Of a DNA stretch of 64,000 nt, positions 1-8,586 are shown piece by piece. This DNA comes from an uncultured Bacteroides sp. (lineage in GTDB: Bacteria; Bacteroidota; Bacteroidia; Bacteroidales; Bacteroidaceae). Each line of letters starts with the position of its first letter. Position 1 is the stretch's first letter. The position numbers were made by a program, and so were the translations under genes. The notes beneath the pieces are model-generated. The model ran no database searches. It had not been told where the DNA came from and was given only the letters and a program-made list of their open reading frames with translations. Location: the NCBI GenBank assembly GCA_900552075.1, contig URYL01000002.1, positions 248,001-312,000 on the forward strand, read 5' to 3'.

Positions 1-200
1 AAGTCCGCATGTGTATCAAGGCAAACACAGACTGGTGGAGACTGGAATTCACATTAAAGGATGGAGAAACCATATTCTATCGTGAGAATAATGCCGTTAA
101 CAGCGGATGGACAGATATGGGAGCTGAATATTCTTTGACTGCGAACCCGGGACAGAAAGTTTCATTGAACTTTACAGATGGAACAGGAGCGCTTGACTAG
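1..200 (+). CDS. SusE/SusF-like outer-membrane starch-binding protein, C-terminal end (partial)
   Basis: The reading frame is open from the window edge (frame 3) to a TAG at 198-200, so this is the 3' end of a gene that begins upstream. About 65 residues remain, rich in Trp, Tyr and Thr (for example NTDWWRLEF and FYRENN), ending GTGALD. The aromatic beta-strand pattern suits the C-terminal carbohydrate-binding domain of SusE/SusF surface lipoproteins, which bind starch at the cell surface. The next gene is a surface alpha-amylase, the same order as susE/F then susG in known starch loci. The assignment rests on this context plus the short tail; a different SusE-fold glycan-binding protein is possible. 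Confidence 0.6.
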   Translation, partial: VRMCIKANTDWWRLEFTLKDGETIFYRENNAVNSGWTDMGAEYSLTANPGQKVSLNFTDGTGALD

Positions 201-223
201 GTCTTGAGATAATTTTATAGGTG

Positions 224-266
224 AAAACAGGGAGAGTCCCCAAAAGTGATTCTCCCTGTTTTATTC
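224..266 (+). terminator. intrinsic terminator after the SusE/F-like gene
   Basis: The arms AACAGGGAGA (226-235) and TCTCCCTGTT (251-260) form a perfect 10-bp stem with a 15-base loop, followed by a T-rich tract. Confidence 0.8.
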
Positions 267-300
267 CCTTTTTCGTTCTTTTTGTGAAATTAATTAGTGT

Positions 301-352
301 GGATTGTCATTCGGTGGAATACAATGGTTCCGAAGAATGACAATCCTTTTTT
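301..352 (+). terminator. second terminator-like hairpin just before the amylase gene (possible attenuator)
   Basis: Arms GGATTGTCATTC (301-312) and GAATGACAATCC (335-346) pair perfectly over 12 bp. An inner GGAA/TTCC stem (316-319 with 328-331) extends the hairpin, and six T follow (347-352). The hairpin ends only 8 bases before the proposed ATG at 360, in the leader of the amylase and after an independent terminator at 224-266. It could stop read-through or tune amylase expression. Confidence 0.65.
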
Positions 353-359
353 ATGGTGT

Positions 360-2699
360 ATGAAGAAATGTTTTTTTGTAGGAATTTATTGCCTGTCTGC
401 TCTATTTGCCTTTTCGTTATGTTCGTGTAAGGATGGAACTCCACAGGTAGCCCCCGGAACGGAAAGTCCTGATGTAAATCAGGATGATTCGGAGGATGGA
501 GTGATGGCAGAAGGATTAAGCTGGTATCCTGAAGAGCCTGATGCCGATGCTGAACTTACCATTAACTTTAAGGCTTCTGCCAAGTCAAAGCTTTATGGAT
601 ATAAAGGGAATGTATACCTGCATATCGGAGTTGTGAACGAGGAGGCATGGCTGTTCGTGCCTGCCGAATGGAATGAAAATATTGAGAAATGCAAAATGAC
701 ATCGAAAGGCGACAATTGCTGGTCAATTTCGCTGTCTCCTTCCATACGTGAATGGTTTGCTTCGGGTGAGACGCCTGTCAATGAGCTTGGAATTGTGATA
801 CGCAGTGAAGACGGAACCAAGAAGGGAACGGACTCGGATTCTTTTATAAAGGTGACGGACAACAAGTATCAGATGTTTCAGCCTGCGGCTATAAAGGAGA
901 AGGCCATGCCGGCAGGAATCAGGGAAGGCATCAATGTCAATGCTGACCACAGTGTCACTTTTGCATTCTATGACAAAGACAGAAACGGCAGTCATAAGGA
1001 TTTTGCCCATATCGTGGGGGATTTCAATGATTGGACACCGGCCAACGATGAAACTTCACAAATGTACAGGGACAATGCGAAAGGATGCTGGTGGATTACA
1101 TTGGGCGGACTCGATCCCGACAAGGAGTATCGTTTCCAGTATTATACGGGCATGCGGGACGGAGACATTATCCGTATGGCCGATGCCTATTCGGAGAAAA
1201 TCCTTGATCCCGATAATGACCGGTATATTCCGGAGTCGGTCTACCCGTCTTCCGAAAGGGTCTATCCGGAAGGGGGAAGAGGCATTGTTTCCGCTTTCAA
1301 AATCAACGAGGCGCCTTATTCGTGGAAGCATGAATTCCATCTGGAAGATAAGGACAATCTGATTATCTATGAACTGCATCTGAGGGATTTCTCGGAAACT
1401 TCTGATATTGGTGGTGCCTTGGACAAACTTGATTATCTCCAGTCATTGGGGGTGAATACCATTGAACTTATGCCTGTGCAGGAGTTTGACGGGAATGACA
1501 GCTGGGGATACAATCCTTGTTTCTATTTTGCTTTGGACAAGGCATACGGAACAAAAAACAGGTATAAGGAGTTTGTCGATGAATGTCATGCCAGAGGGAT
1601 GGCTGTGATTTTTGATGTCGTATATAACCATGCGACGGGAAGCATGCCGTTTGCCAAACTCTACTGGAACCGGGCAGATAATAAGACAGCGGAAAACAAT
1701 CCGTGGTTTAATGTCGATGCTCCCCATCCTTATAGCGTGTTCCATGACTTTAATCATGAATCGGAACTGGTACGGTCGTTTGTCAAACGGAATCTGGCGT
1801 TCCTTCTGGACGAATACCATATTGACGGTTTCCGTTTCGACCTTACTAAAGGACTGACCCAAAGAACATGCACGGAGGCTACGGTGGCCGATTATGATGC
1901 CGGACGTATCGGAATTCTGAAGGAGTATTATGATGCCGTGACTGCCGTTAAACCGGAGGCTGTGGTGATTCTGGAACATTTCTGTTGTGAGGAAGAGGAA
2001 AAGGAACTGGCCGGATATGGAATGAAATTGTGGCGGGATGCCAACAATGCCTATTGCCAGTCGGGAATGGGATGGAAGGAATACAGTGATTTCAGTTGTC
2101 TTTATACCGGGACCAACTCGATGACGTATGGAGGTTATGTGGGTTTCATGGAAAGCCACGATGTGGAGCGGGTGGCCTATAAGGCGTTGGCTTATGGAAA
2201 TGGGGTGATTGCGAAAGACCTGTCTGTCCGGATGAGCCAGCTGGCTGCCAATGCTGCTTTTTGCTTTACTGTGCCGGGGCCGAAAATGATCTGGCAGTTT
2301 GGAGAGCTGGGCTATGATGTGTCGTTGGGAACGGAAGACAATAAAATGGAAAAGAAACCTTTGCATTGGGACTATTATACGGAACCGGAGCGGAAAGGTT
2401 TATATGATGTGTATGCGAAGCTGCTGAACCTGCGAAAAACGCATAAGGACTTGTTTCAGAGTGACGCGACATTTTCATGGCAGGTAACGGAGAACTACTG
2501 GAGTACTACTCCTCGTAGCCTGACATTGAAGAATGGGGCTGAGGTAATGTATGTGGTTGGTAACTTTGGAGATAAGGAAACCGGACCGCTTCTCTTGCCA
2601 GACGGGGTAAAATATGATTATATGACTGGCAGAGAGTTGGAAGGAACGGTGTCTGTTCCGGCTCATGGATTTTTATTGGCTACAAGCTTTCAGCCTTGA
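360..2699 (+). CDS. SusG-like outer-membrane alpha-amylase family lipoprotein (GH13)
   Basis: This 779-residue protein hydrolyses alpha-1,4-glucan (starch, maltooligosaccharide or pullulan) and is probably held on the cell surface. The start at 360 gives a signal peptide with lipobox LCSC (Cys23) followed by Lys-Asp, as in exported Bacteroides lipoproteins; an upstream GTG at 297 would add residues translated from the hairpin leader. Domains in order: a DUF4961-like beta domain (about 45-165), a CBM48-like domain with GDFNDW (about 195-300), then the GH13 barrel. The conserved GH13 regions are present: DVVYNH, FRFDLTKG (nucleophile Asp494), ILEH (acid/base Glu539) and ESHD (Asp601). It is longer than SusG because of the extra N-terminal domains. 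It follows the SusE/F-like gene and faces a SusR-like regulator. The exact linkage specificity cannot be read from sequence. Confidence 0.9.
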   Translation: MKKCFFVGIYCLSALFAFSLCSCKDGTPQVAPGTESPDVNQDDSEDGVMAEGLSWYPEEPDADAELTINFKASAKSKLYGYKGNVYLHIGVVNEEAWLFVPAEWNENIEKCKMTSKGDNCWSISLSPSIREWFASGETPVNELGIVIRSEDGTKKGTDSDSFIKVTDNKYQMFQPAAIKEKAMPAGIREGINVNADHSVTFAFYDKDRNGSHKDFAHIVGDFNDWTPANDETSQMYRDNAKGCWWITLGGLDPDKEYRFQYYTGMRDGDIIRMADAYSEKILDPDNDRYIPESVYPSSERVYPEGGRGIVSAFKINEAPYSWKHEFHLEDKDNLIIYELHLRDFSETSDIGGALDKLDYLQSLGVNTIELMPVQEFDGNDSWGYNPCFYFALDKAYGTKNRYKEFVDECHARGMAVIFDVVYNHATGSMPFAKLYWNRADNKTAENNPWFNVDAPHPYSVFHDFNHESELVRSFVKRNLAFLLDEYHIDGFRFDLTKGLTQRTCTEATVADYDAGRIGILKEYYDAVTAVKPEAVVILEHFCCEEEEKELAGYGMKLWRDANNAYCQSGMGWKEYSDFSCLYTGTNSMTYGGYVGFMESHDVERVAYKALAYGNGVIAKDLSVRMSQLAANAAFCFTVPGPKMIWQFGELGYDVSLGTEDNKMEKKPLHWDYYTEPERKGLYDVYAKLLNLRKTHKDLFQSDATFSWQVTENYWSTTPRSLTLKNGAEVMYVVGNFGDKETGPLLLPDGVKYDYMTGRELEGTVSVPAHGFLLATSFQP

Positions 2700-2705
2700 C
2701 AAGAA

Positions 2706-2748
2706 TTCCCGGTAGTACGAAAAGAATTTCTCACTGCCGGGAGTTTTT
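2706..2748. terminator. terminator between convergent amylase and regulator genes
   Basis: TCCCGGTAGT (2707-2716) pairs with ACTGCCGGGA (2733-2742) with one G-T wobble. A GTTTTTATTT tail follows on the + strand. It lies between two convergent stop codons and probably serves the + strand best. Confidence 0.75.
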
Positions 2749-2750
2749 AT

Positions 2751-4376
2751 TTACAATGCCATCACTTCCTGTTCGAACAGGTCTTTCCCGTGAAGGGCTT
2801 TCAAGCGGAAACGACTCCGGTAATTATAGACTGTAGACAAGGAATATCCCAGAAAATAGGCGATGTTGGCGGTTTCGGTCACTCCAAGCCGTATCAGAGC
2901 GAAGACTCGAAGTTCCGTGTTCAGTAATTCACCTGGTTTGGGATAGGTGCGTTGGTCTTCCGGCAGCAATTGGTTGAAGTCGTTCACGAAATTGGGAAAT
3001 AAATCCAGGAACGAACGGTCGAATTCTTTGTAAAAGTTTTCACGTTCTTCTTTGATGAATTTTTCGGAACGCAGTGTTTTGAACAATTCTTCTATTTTTG
3101 AAGCCATTGCCAGTTTTACGAGTGATCGGCGGTATTGGTCCAGCTTTTCGATATACTCTACACAGTGGCTCAGGTAACGTCCGATATAGGCTTCCTTAAT
3201 TTTTCCGGTTATGGCCAGATTATGATTGGTTATTGTAAGTTGCTCGTTATTTTCTGCAAGCAAGCGTTTCATGCGTTGCAGTTTTTTCATCCAATAGACT
3301 AGCGTAATGATGCTGGCAAGCATCAGTACCACCAGCATAACGGTGACAATGACAGTACGGCGCATGGTGGCATATTTCTGGTTCTGCATGTCTATATAAG
3401 CCTTGTCTACCACAATGGAGTAGTCCTTTATTTCGGCAAATCGTAACCGGGAATTGCAGTCAAATGCATCGTTCATGGAACATTTCAGATAATTGTAAGC
3501 CCGTTCAAGGTTTCCCTGCTTGTAAAGCAGCCATCCAAGTTTTTGCAAAGCAGCATATTCACGTACAGACATGTGTAAATCTTGTATGGCTGTTTGGGCC
3601 AAGTAATACATTTGAGATATGGAGTCATTGCACATGGCATAGGCATCCGAAAGAACATAGTAAAGGTATACTCTTCGTTTGGTGTCTTTGTTTGTGCGCA
3701 GTTGGTCTTTCAGTTTCTGAATCGCTTCTTCCGGTTTGTGGGAGAAAATCAGTTTGTCGGCAAACACAATTTCACGGTCGGTTCCCGGCGGCAGCAGCAT
3801 GAATACGGAGTCTCTGTAAAGATCGGACTGCCTTTTGTATTTCCTGTTCAGCTCTTCTGCCTGGTGATAGTTGGCCAGATACTCATAGTAATTGGCAAAC
3901 ACACTGTAATAATAACGTCGCATTCCCTCTGTCATTTGCGCGGGGTGGGTGGCTTTGAGCTCGGCGAGGGATTCGGTATACATTCCTTTGATGTTGTACA
4001 CTTCTGCGCGGTTTATGTGGATTTCGTCCTGTAAATGGGGGGCCTTTAATAAAGGTAGGAGCTGTGCTTTCCGTTCGATGTAGTATAAAGAGGAATCTGC
4101 TTGGAAATGCAGGTATTCATAGAACAGTGAGCCGCATAGATGGTAGGCTTTCCATAAATCGTGTGTCTGGCTTAATTCCTGTTTAAAGCTGTCCAGCTTG
4201 GCTTCATGGAATTTATGGAACAGCGGTTTCTGAAGTATGGTTGAATCCAGTTTCCTTAAAGTATGTTCCAAAGCCAGAAGGTCTATGGTGGAGGGCTGCT
4301 TTCTGGCAGAGAGGCTGGAGCAGACAGAAACCGCCCAAAAGAATACCAATATAGATGCGATGTGTGTTGTCTTCAT
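2751..4376 (-). CDS. DUF6377 membrane-anchored transcriptional regulator, SusR-like
   Basis: The 541-residue protein has an N-terminal signal or anchor segment, a helical TPR-like region (about 30-330) probably in the periplasm, and one strong transmembrane helix (about 338-361, TVIVTVMLVVLMLASIITLV). A cytoplasmic coiled coil and DUF6377 region follow, with a C-terminal helix-turn-helix resembling LuxR/response-regulator DNA-binding domains (LNTELRVFALIRLG, then STVYNYRSRFR). This layout lets a periplasmic sugar signal reach DNA directly, as proposed for SusR, the maltooligosaccharide-responsive activator of the sus genes. Its position facing the SusE/F and GH13 genes supports a role in starch use. 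The ligand and targets are inferred. Transcription starts from a TTG/TATATTTG promoter at 4415-4445. Confidence 0.75.
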   Translation of the reverse strand: MKTTHIASILVFFWAVSVCSSLSARKQPSTIDLLALEHTLRKLDSTILQKPLFHKFHEAKLDSFKQELSQTHDLWKAYHLCGSLFYEYLHFQADSSLYYIERKAQLLPLLKAPHLQDEIHINRAEVYNIKGMYTESLAELKATHPAQMTEGMRRYYYSVFANYYEYLANYHQAEELNRKYKRQSDLYRDSVFMLLPPGTDREIVFADKLIFSHKPEEAIQKLKDQLRTNKDTKRRVYLYYVLSDAYAMCNDSISQMYYLAQTAIQDLHMSVREYAALQKLGWLLYKQGNLERAYNYLKCSMNDAFDCNSRLRFAEIKDYSIVVDKAYIDMQNQKYATMRRTVIVTVMLVVLMLASIITLVYWMKKLQRMKRLLAENNEQLTITNHNLAITGKIKEAYIGRYLSHCVEYIEKLDQYRRSLVKLAMASKIEELFKTLRSEKFIKEERENFYKEFDRSFLDLFPNFVNDFNQLLPEDQRTYPKPGELLNTELRVFALIRLGVTETANIAYFLGYSLSTVYNYRSRFRLKALHGKDLFEQEVMAL

Positions 4377-4414
4377 AAAAGTTATATTGTCTTAATATTC
4401 TAACGATTGTAGTG

Positions 4415-4445
4415 CAAATATAGGTTTTTCTTTCTGTTTTGACAA
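4415..4445 (-). promoter_or_regulatory. Bacteroides-type promoter of the SusR-like gene
   Basis: On the minus strand TTG (4443-4445), 20 bases, then TATATTTG (4415-4422) match the -33/-7 consensus. The start codon lies 39 bases further on. Confidence 0.65.
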
Positions 4446-4609
4446 TAATCCCTTGTGCAATTATATACTATCGATAATGTGCAGATATTGTAGAAGATTT
4501 ACTTTTTATGTGTTTCTTATTTGATTTAATTTATTGGTAATGAAAGTGATATGAATATTCCGTGTTTATATTTCATGTATTGTTTCCATGAAGACATGGG
4601 ATATGGCTG

Positions 4610-4617
4610 TACTTTTG
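4610..4617 (+). promoter_or_regulatory. -7 box of the fimbrial operon promoter
   Basis: TACTTTTG fits TAnnTTTG. The predicted transcript start near 4624 lies after the in-frame codon at 4551 and before the ATG at 4647, which decides the start of the first gene. No clear -33 box was found. The rest of the 4377-4646 gap is AT-rich without a gene. Confidence 0.5.
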
Positions 4618-4646
4618 CCTTCACAAAACCTAAAAATAATTACCGT

Positions 4647-5228
4647 ATGAAAAATACATTTATGATATGGCTGGTTTTTGCATTTATTATGATGTGGTCG
4701 TTTAGTATTCCTCTCCGGGGTCAGGAAGTGGTGTTGAAAACCAATCTGGCCTATTGGGCAACGGCTACTCCAAATATTGGTGTGGAGGCGGCGATAGGTA
4801 AAAAGTGGTCGCTTGGCGTGTCGGGAGGAACACAATGGTGGCAATATTCGGATATGCGCAAACTGAAACACTGGCTGGTACAGCCTGAGTTGCGCTATTG
4901 GTTTTGCGAGACCTTTAACGGACATTTTCTGGGAATGCATTTGTTGGGCGGACAATTTAATGTAGGGGGAGTGAATCTTCCTTTCGGGATGTTTTCTTCC
5001 TTAAAAGAAAACCGTTATCAAGGCTGGGCGGCCGGGGGAGGCGTGACTTATGGATATCATTTGTTGCTCAACCGCCGCTGGAGCATGGAATTTTCCGTCG
5101 GTGCCGGTTATCTTTATATGGATTACAAAAAATACCGCTGCTCGCATTGTGGCCAAGTCCTGAAACAGGACAAAAAGCATTATTTAGGTCCCACAAAGCT
5201 GGCCGTCAGTCTTATCTATAACTTATAA
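4647..5228 (+). CDS. DUF3575 outer-membrane beta-barrel-like protein, first gene of the fimbrial operon
   Basis: This 193-residue protein has a signal peptide (MKNTFMIWLVFAF..., ending near RGQ) followed by short alternating beta strands rich in Gly and aromatics (VVLKTNLAYWATATPNIGVE, WSLGVSGGTQWW), typical of a small outer-membrane barrel. The DUF3575 call comes from the NLAYW...PNIGVE opening and the WSMEFSVGAGYLYMDYKKY strand near the end. A C-x-x-C pair (CSHCG) sits in the last loop. The next gene, 11 bases on, is the DUF3868/OmpA protein; the two families recur together ahead of FimA/Mfa1-type fimbrillins in Bacteroidales, which suggests a role in anchoring or assembling the fimbria. 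Its precise biochemical function is unknown. Confidence 0.75.
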   Translation: MKNTFMIWLVFAFIMMWSFSIPLRGQEVVLKTNLAYWATATPNIGVEAAIGKKWSLGVSGGTQWWQYSDMRKLKHWLVQPELRYWFCETFNGHFLGMHLLGGQFNVGGVNLPFGMFSSLKENRYQGWAAGGGVTYGYHLLLNRRWSMEFSVGAGYLYMDYKKYRCSHCGQVLKQDKKHYLGPTKLAVSLIYNL

Positions 5229-5239
5229 TGGAATGACCT

Positions 5240-6700
5240 ATGAAAATATCTGCTATAATCCGGAATTTGTGTACTGGCTCGTGGAAGGGAATAGGGCTTG
5301 CTTTATGTGTCCTTGTTTCACTGCCTGTACAGGCTATGAAGGAATCGGGCTATGAAACCTCGGTAACTCATGTGAGTACCCGGGTGAAGGGAGACAAGCT
5401 GCATGTGGCTTTTATTCTTGAATTGGGAGAGAGACCGGTCAAAACACAACACAAACGCATCCTGACACCGGTGGTGCGTACAGCCGACGGCCATCGGTGT
5501 ATATCATTGCCGCCAGTCGTGCTGAAAGGGCGTAACAGGGCCATCATGGAACAGAAAAATCATGGGGAGCAGGAAGACATGGAGGCTTTTCGTGTGTTCT
5601 CCGGAAAAGAGTGTAAGAATATCCGTATGGACTATCATGCCGCTACGCCCTATCAGCCTTGGATGGAACAGGCGGTGGTGACGCTGGAGGACGAAGTGAC
5701 CGGCTGTGCCGAATGCGGGATAACCACTTCCGAGCATCCGGTGCAGGACTATGCGGTTTATGCTCCCCAACTCCGTTTGTCACCGCAGGCTGAATGCCCG
5801 CGTGAATTTGTGCCGCGCACCGAACAGCGTGATGCTTTCCTGATTTATCCGGTCAATGGAACGCGCCTGTACGCTCAGCGTTATGGCAACCAGGCAGAAC
5901 TTGCCAAGATAGATTCGGCCGTCACCTACGTGAGAAGCAATCCCAATTATGAGATAAAGAGTATTGCCATTGCCGGATATGCTTCTCCTGAAGGAAGTTA
6001 TGCCCATAACGTGAACCTGGCCAAAGCGCGTGCGCAGGCTTTGTTTGACTATATGCGCGACCGGTATAACCTGCCTGACAGTCTGATGGCGGTGACGACC
6101 GGTGAGGAAAACTGGGAAGGGCTGGTCGAGGCATTGAAGGATTATGAATTGCCTTATAAGGAGGAAGTGCTGAATACAATCCGCCAGACGGAGGATCCTG
6201 ACCGGCGCGATGAGGCCTTGAAACTGATAGGCGGGGGAATGCCTTATCAGACGTTGCTGCATGCCATTTATCCGACTTTGCGTAAAAACACCTGCTGCAT
6301 TACTTATACCAGTAAGGAGAGAACCATTGAGGAGGCCCGTAAGTTGGTTTTCACCCGTCCGTCGGAACTGAATCCATACGAGTTCTATCGGGTGGCCGAC
6401 AGTTGCTATGCGGCTGACTTGAAAACGTACCGGCGTGTGCTGAAAATTGCTGCCAACACTTACCCGCAGCATACTGTGGCAAACCTTAATGCGGCCTGTA
6501 TTTGCCTGGAAGAGGGAAATCTGGAGGGTGCGGCCCGTTATCTGGAGCGTACAGACCAGTCGGCTGTCACGTGGAACACCCGTGCCTGTCTGCTTTGGAA
6601 ACGAGGTGAAAGGGAAGAGGCTATGGTATGGTGGAGAAAGGCTGCGGCAGCAGGCGACACTTGTGCCAGATGGAATCTGGAGGAAGCGGAAAAGAGATAG
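5240..6700 (+). CDS. DUF3868 / OmpA-like periplasmic protein of the fimbrial operon
   Basis: The protein has 486 residues and a signal peptide that probably ends at PVQA (about residue 32). Residues 33-180 are a beta-rich DUF3868 region. Residues 195-330 resemble an OmpA-C peptidoglycan-binding domain (FLIYPVNGTRL, then IAGYASPEGSYAHNVNLAKARAQA), with the segment following the usual N-x-x-L-(S/A)-x-x-R-A pattern. The C-terminal part (about 385-486) looks like TPR helices. The protein could fix the fimbrial base to the cell wall. It is co-directional with the DUF3575 gene upstream (11-base gap) and the fimbrillin gene downstream (42-base gap), so it is very likely in one transcript. The assembly role is inferred from context. 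Confidence 0.75.
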   Translation: MKISAIIRNLCTGSWKGIGLALCVLVSLPVQAMKESGYETSVTHVSTRVKGDKLHVAFILELGERPVKTQHKRILTPVVRTADGHRCISLPPVVLKGRNRAIMEQKNHGEQEDMEAFRVFSGKECKNIRMDYHAATPYQPWMEQAVVTLEDEVTGCAECGITTSEHPVQDYAVYAPQLRLSPQAECPREFVPRTEQRDAFLIYPVNGTRLYAQRYGNQAELAKIDSAVTYVRSNPNYEIKSIAIAGYASPEGSYAHNVNLAKARAQALFDYMRDRYNLPDSLMAVTTGEENWEGLVEALKDYELPYKEEVLNTIRQTEDPDRRDEALKLIGGGMPYQTLLHAIYPTLRKNTCCITYTSKERTIEEARKLVFTRPSELNPYEFYRVADSCYAADLKTYRRVLKIAANTYPQHTVANLNAACICLEEGNLEGAARYLERTDQSAVTWNTRACLLWKRGEREEAMVWWRKAAAAGDTCARWNLEEAEKR

Positions 6701-6742
6701 ATAATTGAAAAAAACAATATGTTAAATTTTAAAAGAATGAAT

Positions 6743-8335
6743 ATGAAAACTAGGAATTTTCTTTTGACGGGGCTTGTTGGCTTGAGCGCCCTCACCGCTT
6801 GTACGAATGAGGATGGACTTACCAACTCCAGTAATCAGTTGAACGAGGGAGAAACATACGCGCAGATTGTGCTGAACCTGACCGGCAGCAAGGCTACCAG
6901 CAGAGCTACTGATGCTACCGGTGATACCGATGCCGGAACTACATCAGAACAAGCTGTCCAAAACCTGACCGTTGTCCTGGCCGATGCCAACAACTACGTA
7001 CAGGCCATCTATGGCGCTACTCTGAAGAAGGATGGAACTGACCCTACCAACCAAGCTACCGAGCCGTTCAAGATTCCGGCCGGGAAATACAAGGTTTACG
7101 TACTGGCCAACTACAACGCACAAACAAAAGAAGCCTTTAATGAAACACTGGCCGTAGGTGCACAGATGGACCGGGTGTTCACTATTGCTGATGCTTCAAA
7201 ACTGCACGTGGACAATAATTTCCTGATGGCTAACGATAACTTGGTAACAGATTTACAAGACTTCACAGGAAAGGCACAAGATACAGAGGTGAATGGCGAT
7301 CTTAAAGATATAACAGGCAAGGAAAAGACTGTCCACAAAGTCAGTGTAAACATCGAGCGCATAGTGGCCAAGGTGGAACTTGACCAAACCACCACAACTA
7401 TTGATGTAAAAGATGTAAATAAGAATAAAATAGCCAGTGCCACACTGGAAGGTGCTGCCCTTATCAACCTCAATAAATACATGTATATGGTGCGTGAAGC
7501 CACGGCTGCCACCAGCTATCCATCAGGAACATCAGGTTGGATTTATCCCAAAGACCCCAACTACGACAAGAAGCTTACTGGCGCAGGCGAAGAAGCTGCA
7601 TGGCTTACTGCCAACTTCAGCAATCCTACGGTAGATGGCAGCAATAATACATTTACTACCGGTTTCACTTCAGCCACTTTCTACTGTCCTGAAAATACCA
7701 TGCAAGCCGATGCACAGCAGAATGGCCAGACCACGGGTGTAGTCTACAAAGTAACTTATGCTCCAGAAAGCACAGCCTACACCGAACTGGCTCAGGATGC
7801 CACCAGTACCTACGACCAGATATTTACAGCCATACTTGGCTTAGAAGAAGGAAAGGATGTAGACATCAATGCCAGCATCTTCAAGACTGCAGAAAGCGAT
7901 AGCAAGACATTCTACACCTACAACAACCTTATCTTCAAGAATAAGAAGGCTGCCATTCTCTACCAGAGCATAGCCAAAGCTACTGGTAGCAGCATTTCAG
8001 AGAAAGCTTCAGCTGCCAACACTGCATTCGCCTCAAACAAGGATAAGAGTGGGGAAGGACTTGATGCCATCAAGGTTTACGAATACACCGCCGGCGTATC
8101 TTACTACACGGCATGGGTAAAACACAATCCCGACGGCAGCAACATGCAGCAAGACAAGTTTGGTGTAGTACGCAATCACTGGTATGTACTGACTGTTAGC
8201 AGCATCAGCGGCCTGGGTTACCACAAGCCTACCTTTAAAGATCCTAAAGACCCGGACGACAAGGCCGAAGCCAATATCCAGGTGGCTGCTACAATTAAAG
8301 ATTGGACGGTTGTCAAGCAACAAGTAGACTTGTAA
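6743..8335 (+). CDS. major fimbrillin, FimA/Mfa1 family lipoprotein
   Basis: This is the probable shaft subunit of a type V pilus (530 residues). The start at 6743 gives a compact signal peptide with lipobox LTAC (Cys20); in-frame ATGs at 6719 and 6737 are alternatives. In this family the subunit crosses to the surface as a lipoprotein, an Arg-specific protease then removes the N-terminal segment, and subunits join by donor-strand exchange. A suitable site, TSR-AT with Arg54, is visible. The mature part has the family beta-sandwich features: a VYVLANYNAQ strand, KVSVNIERIVAKVEL, and a C-terminal IQVAATIKDWTVVKQQVDL that ends in the usual polymerising strand. Codons ending in C (AAC, ACC, GCC, TAC) are markedly favoured, as expected for an abundant protein. 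A structured leader separates it from the anchor gene. Confidence 0.85.
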   Translation: MKTRNFLLTGLVGLSALTACTNEDGLTNSSNQLNEGETYAQIVLNLTGSKATSRATDATGDTDAGTTSEQAVQNLTVVLADANNYVQAIYGATLKKDGTDPTNQATEPFKIPAGKYKVYVLANYNAQTKEAFNETLAVGAQMDRVFTIADASKLHVDNNFLMANDNLVTDLQDFTGKAQDTEVNGDLKDITGKEKTVHKVSVNIERIVAKVELDQTTTTIDVKDVNKNKIASATLEGAALINLNKYMYMVREATAATSYPSGTSGWIYPKDPNYDKKLTGAGEEAAWLTANFSNPTVDGSNNTFTTGFTSATFYCPENTMQADAQQNGQTTGVVYKVTYAPESTAYTELAQDATSTYDQIFTAILGLEEGKDVDINASIFKTAESDSKTFYTYNNLIFKNKKAAILYQSIAKATGSSISEKASAANTAFASNKDKSGEGLDAIKVYEYTAGVSYYTAWVKHNPDGSNMQQDKFGVVRNHWYVLTVSSISGLGYHKPTFKDPKDPDDKAEANIQVAATIKDWTVVKQQVDL

Positions 8336-8425
8336 TAACCCCCGACCGGATACAATTTATTTCAATAGGTATGTATCGATAGGTTTTAAGATGTGTATAA
8401 AGTAAATAACTCAAAAAAAAGTTTT

Positions 8426-8569
8426 CCGGTGTGTCTCTTTATCGGATATAGAGAGTGATTCTTATATATCCGTGAAAAAACACCGGTCTGCCGGATTTCT
8501 TTTTTCTCCGGATCTTACCCCCATCTTTTTCGGAGAAAAGGGAACCGGCAGATTGATTTTTCAATCAAT
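8426..8569 (+). promoter_or_regulatory. nested hairpin leader between fimbrillin and anchor genes
   Basis: The 251-base gap 8336-8586 has no gene but strong RNA structure. Hairpin A: CCGGTGT (8426-8432) pairs with ACACCGG (8480-8486), enclosing CGGATATA (8443-8450) with TATATCCG (8465-8472). Hairpin B starts at the very next base: TCTGCCGG (8487-8494) pairs with CCGGCAGA (8545-8552), enclosing TTTTCTCCG (8502-8510) with CGGAGAAAA (8531-8539). Hairpin C: ATTGATT (8552-8558) with AATCAAT (8563-8569). Such an element could stabilise the fimbrillin mRNA end, end most transcripts, or be processed, giving many shaft and few anchor subunits. Confidence 0.6.
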
Positions 8570-8586
8570 AACCTGCATTGAACATT

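Noticed and set aside
4551..4646. Longer N-terminus for the DUF3575 gene
   Set aside because: The -7 box at 4610-4617 places the transcript start after 4551, and the added residues break the signal peptide.
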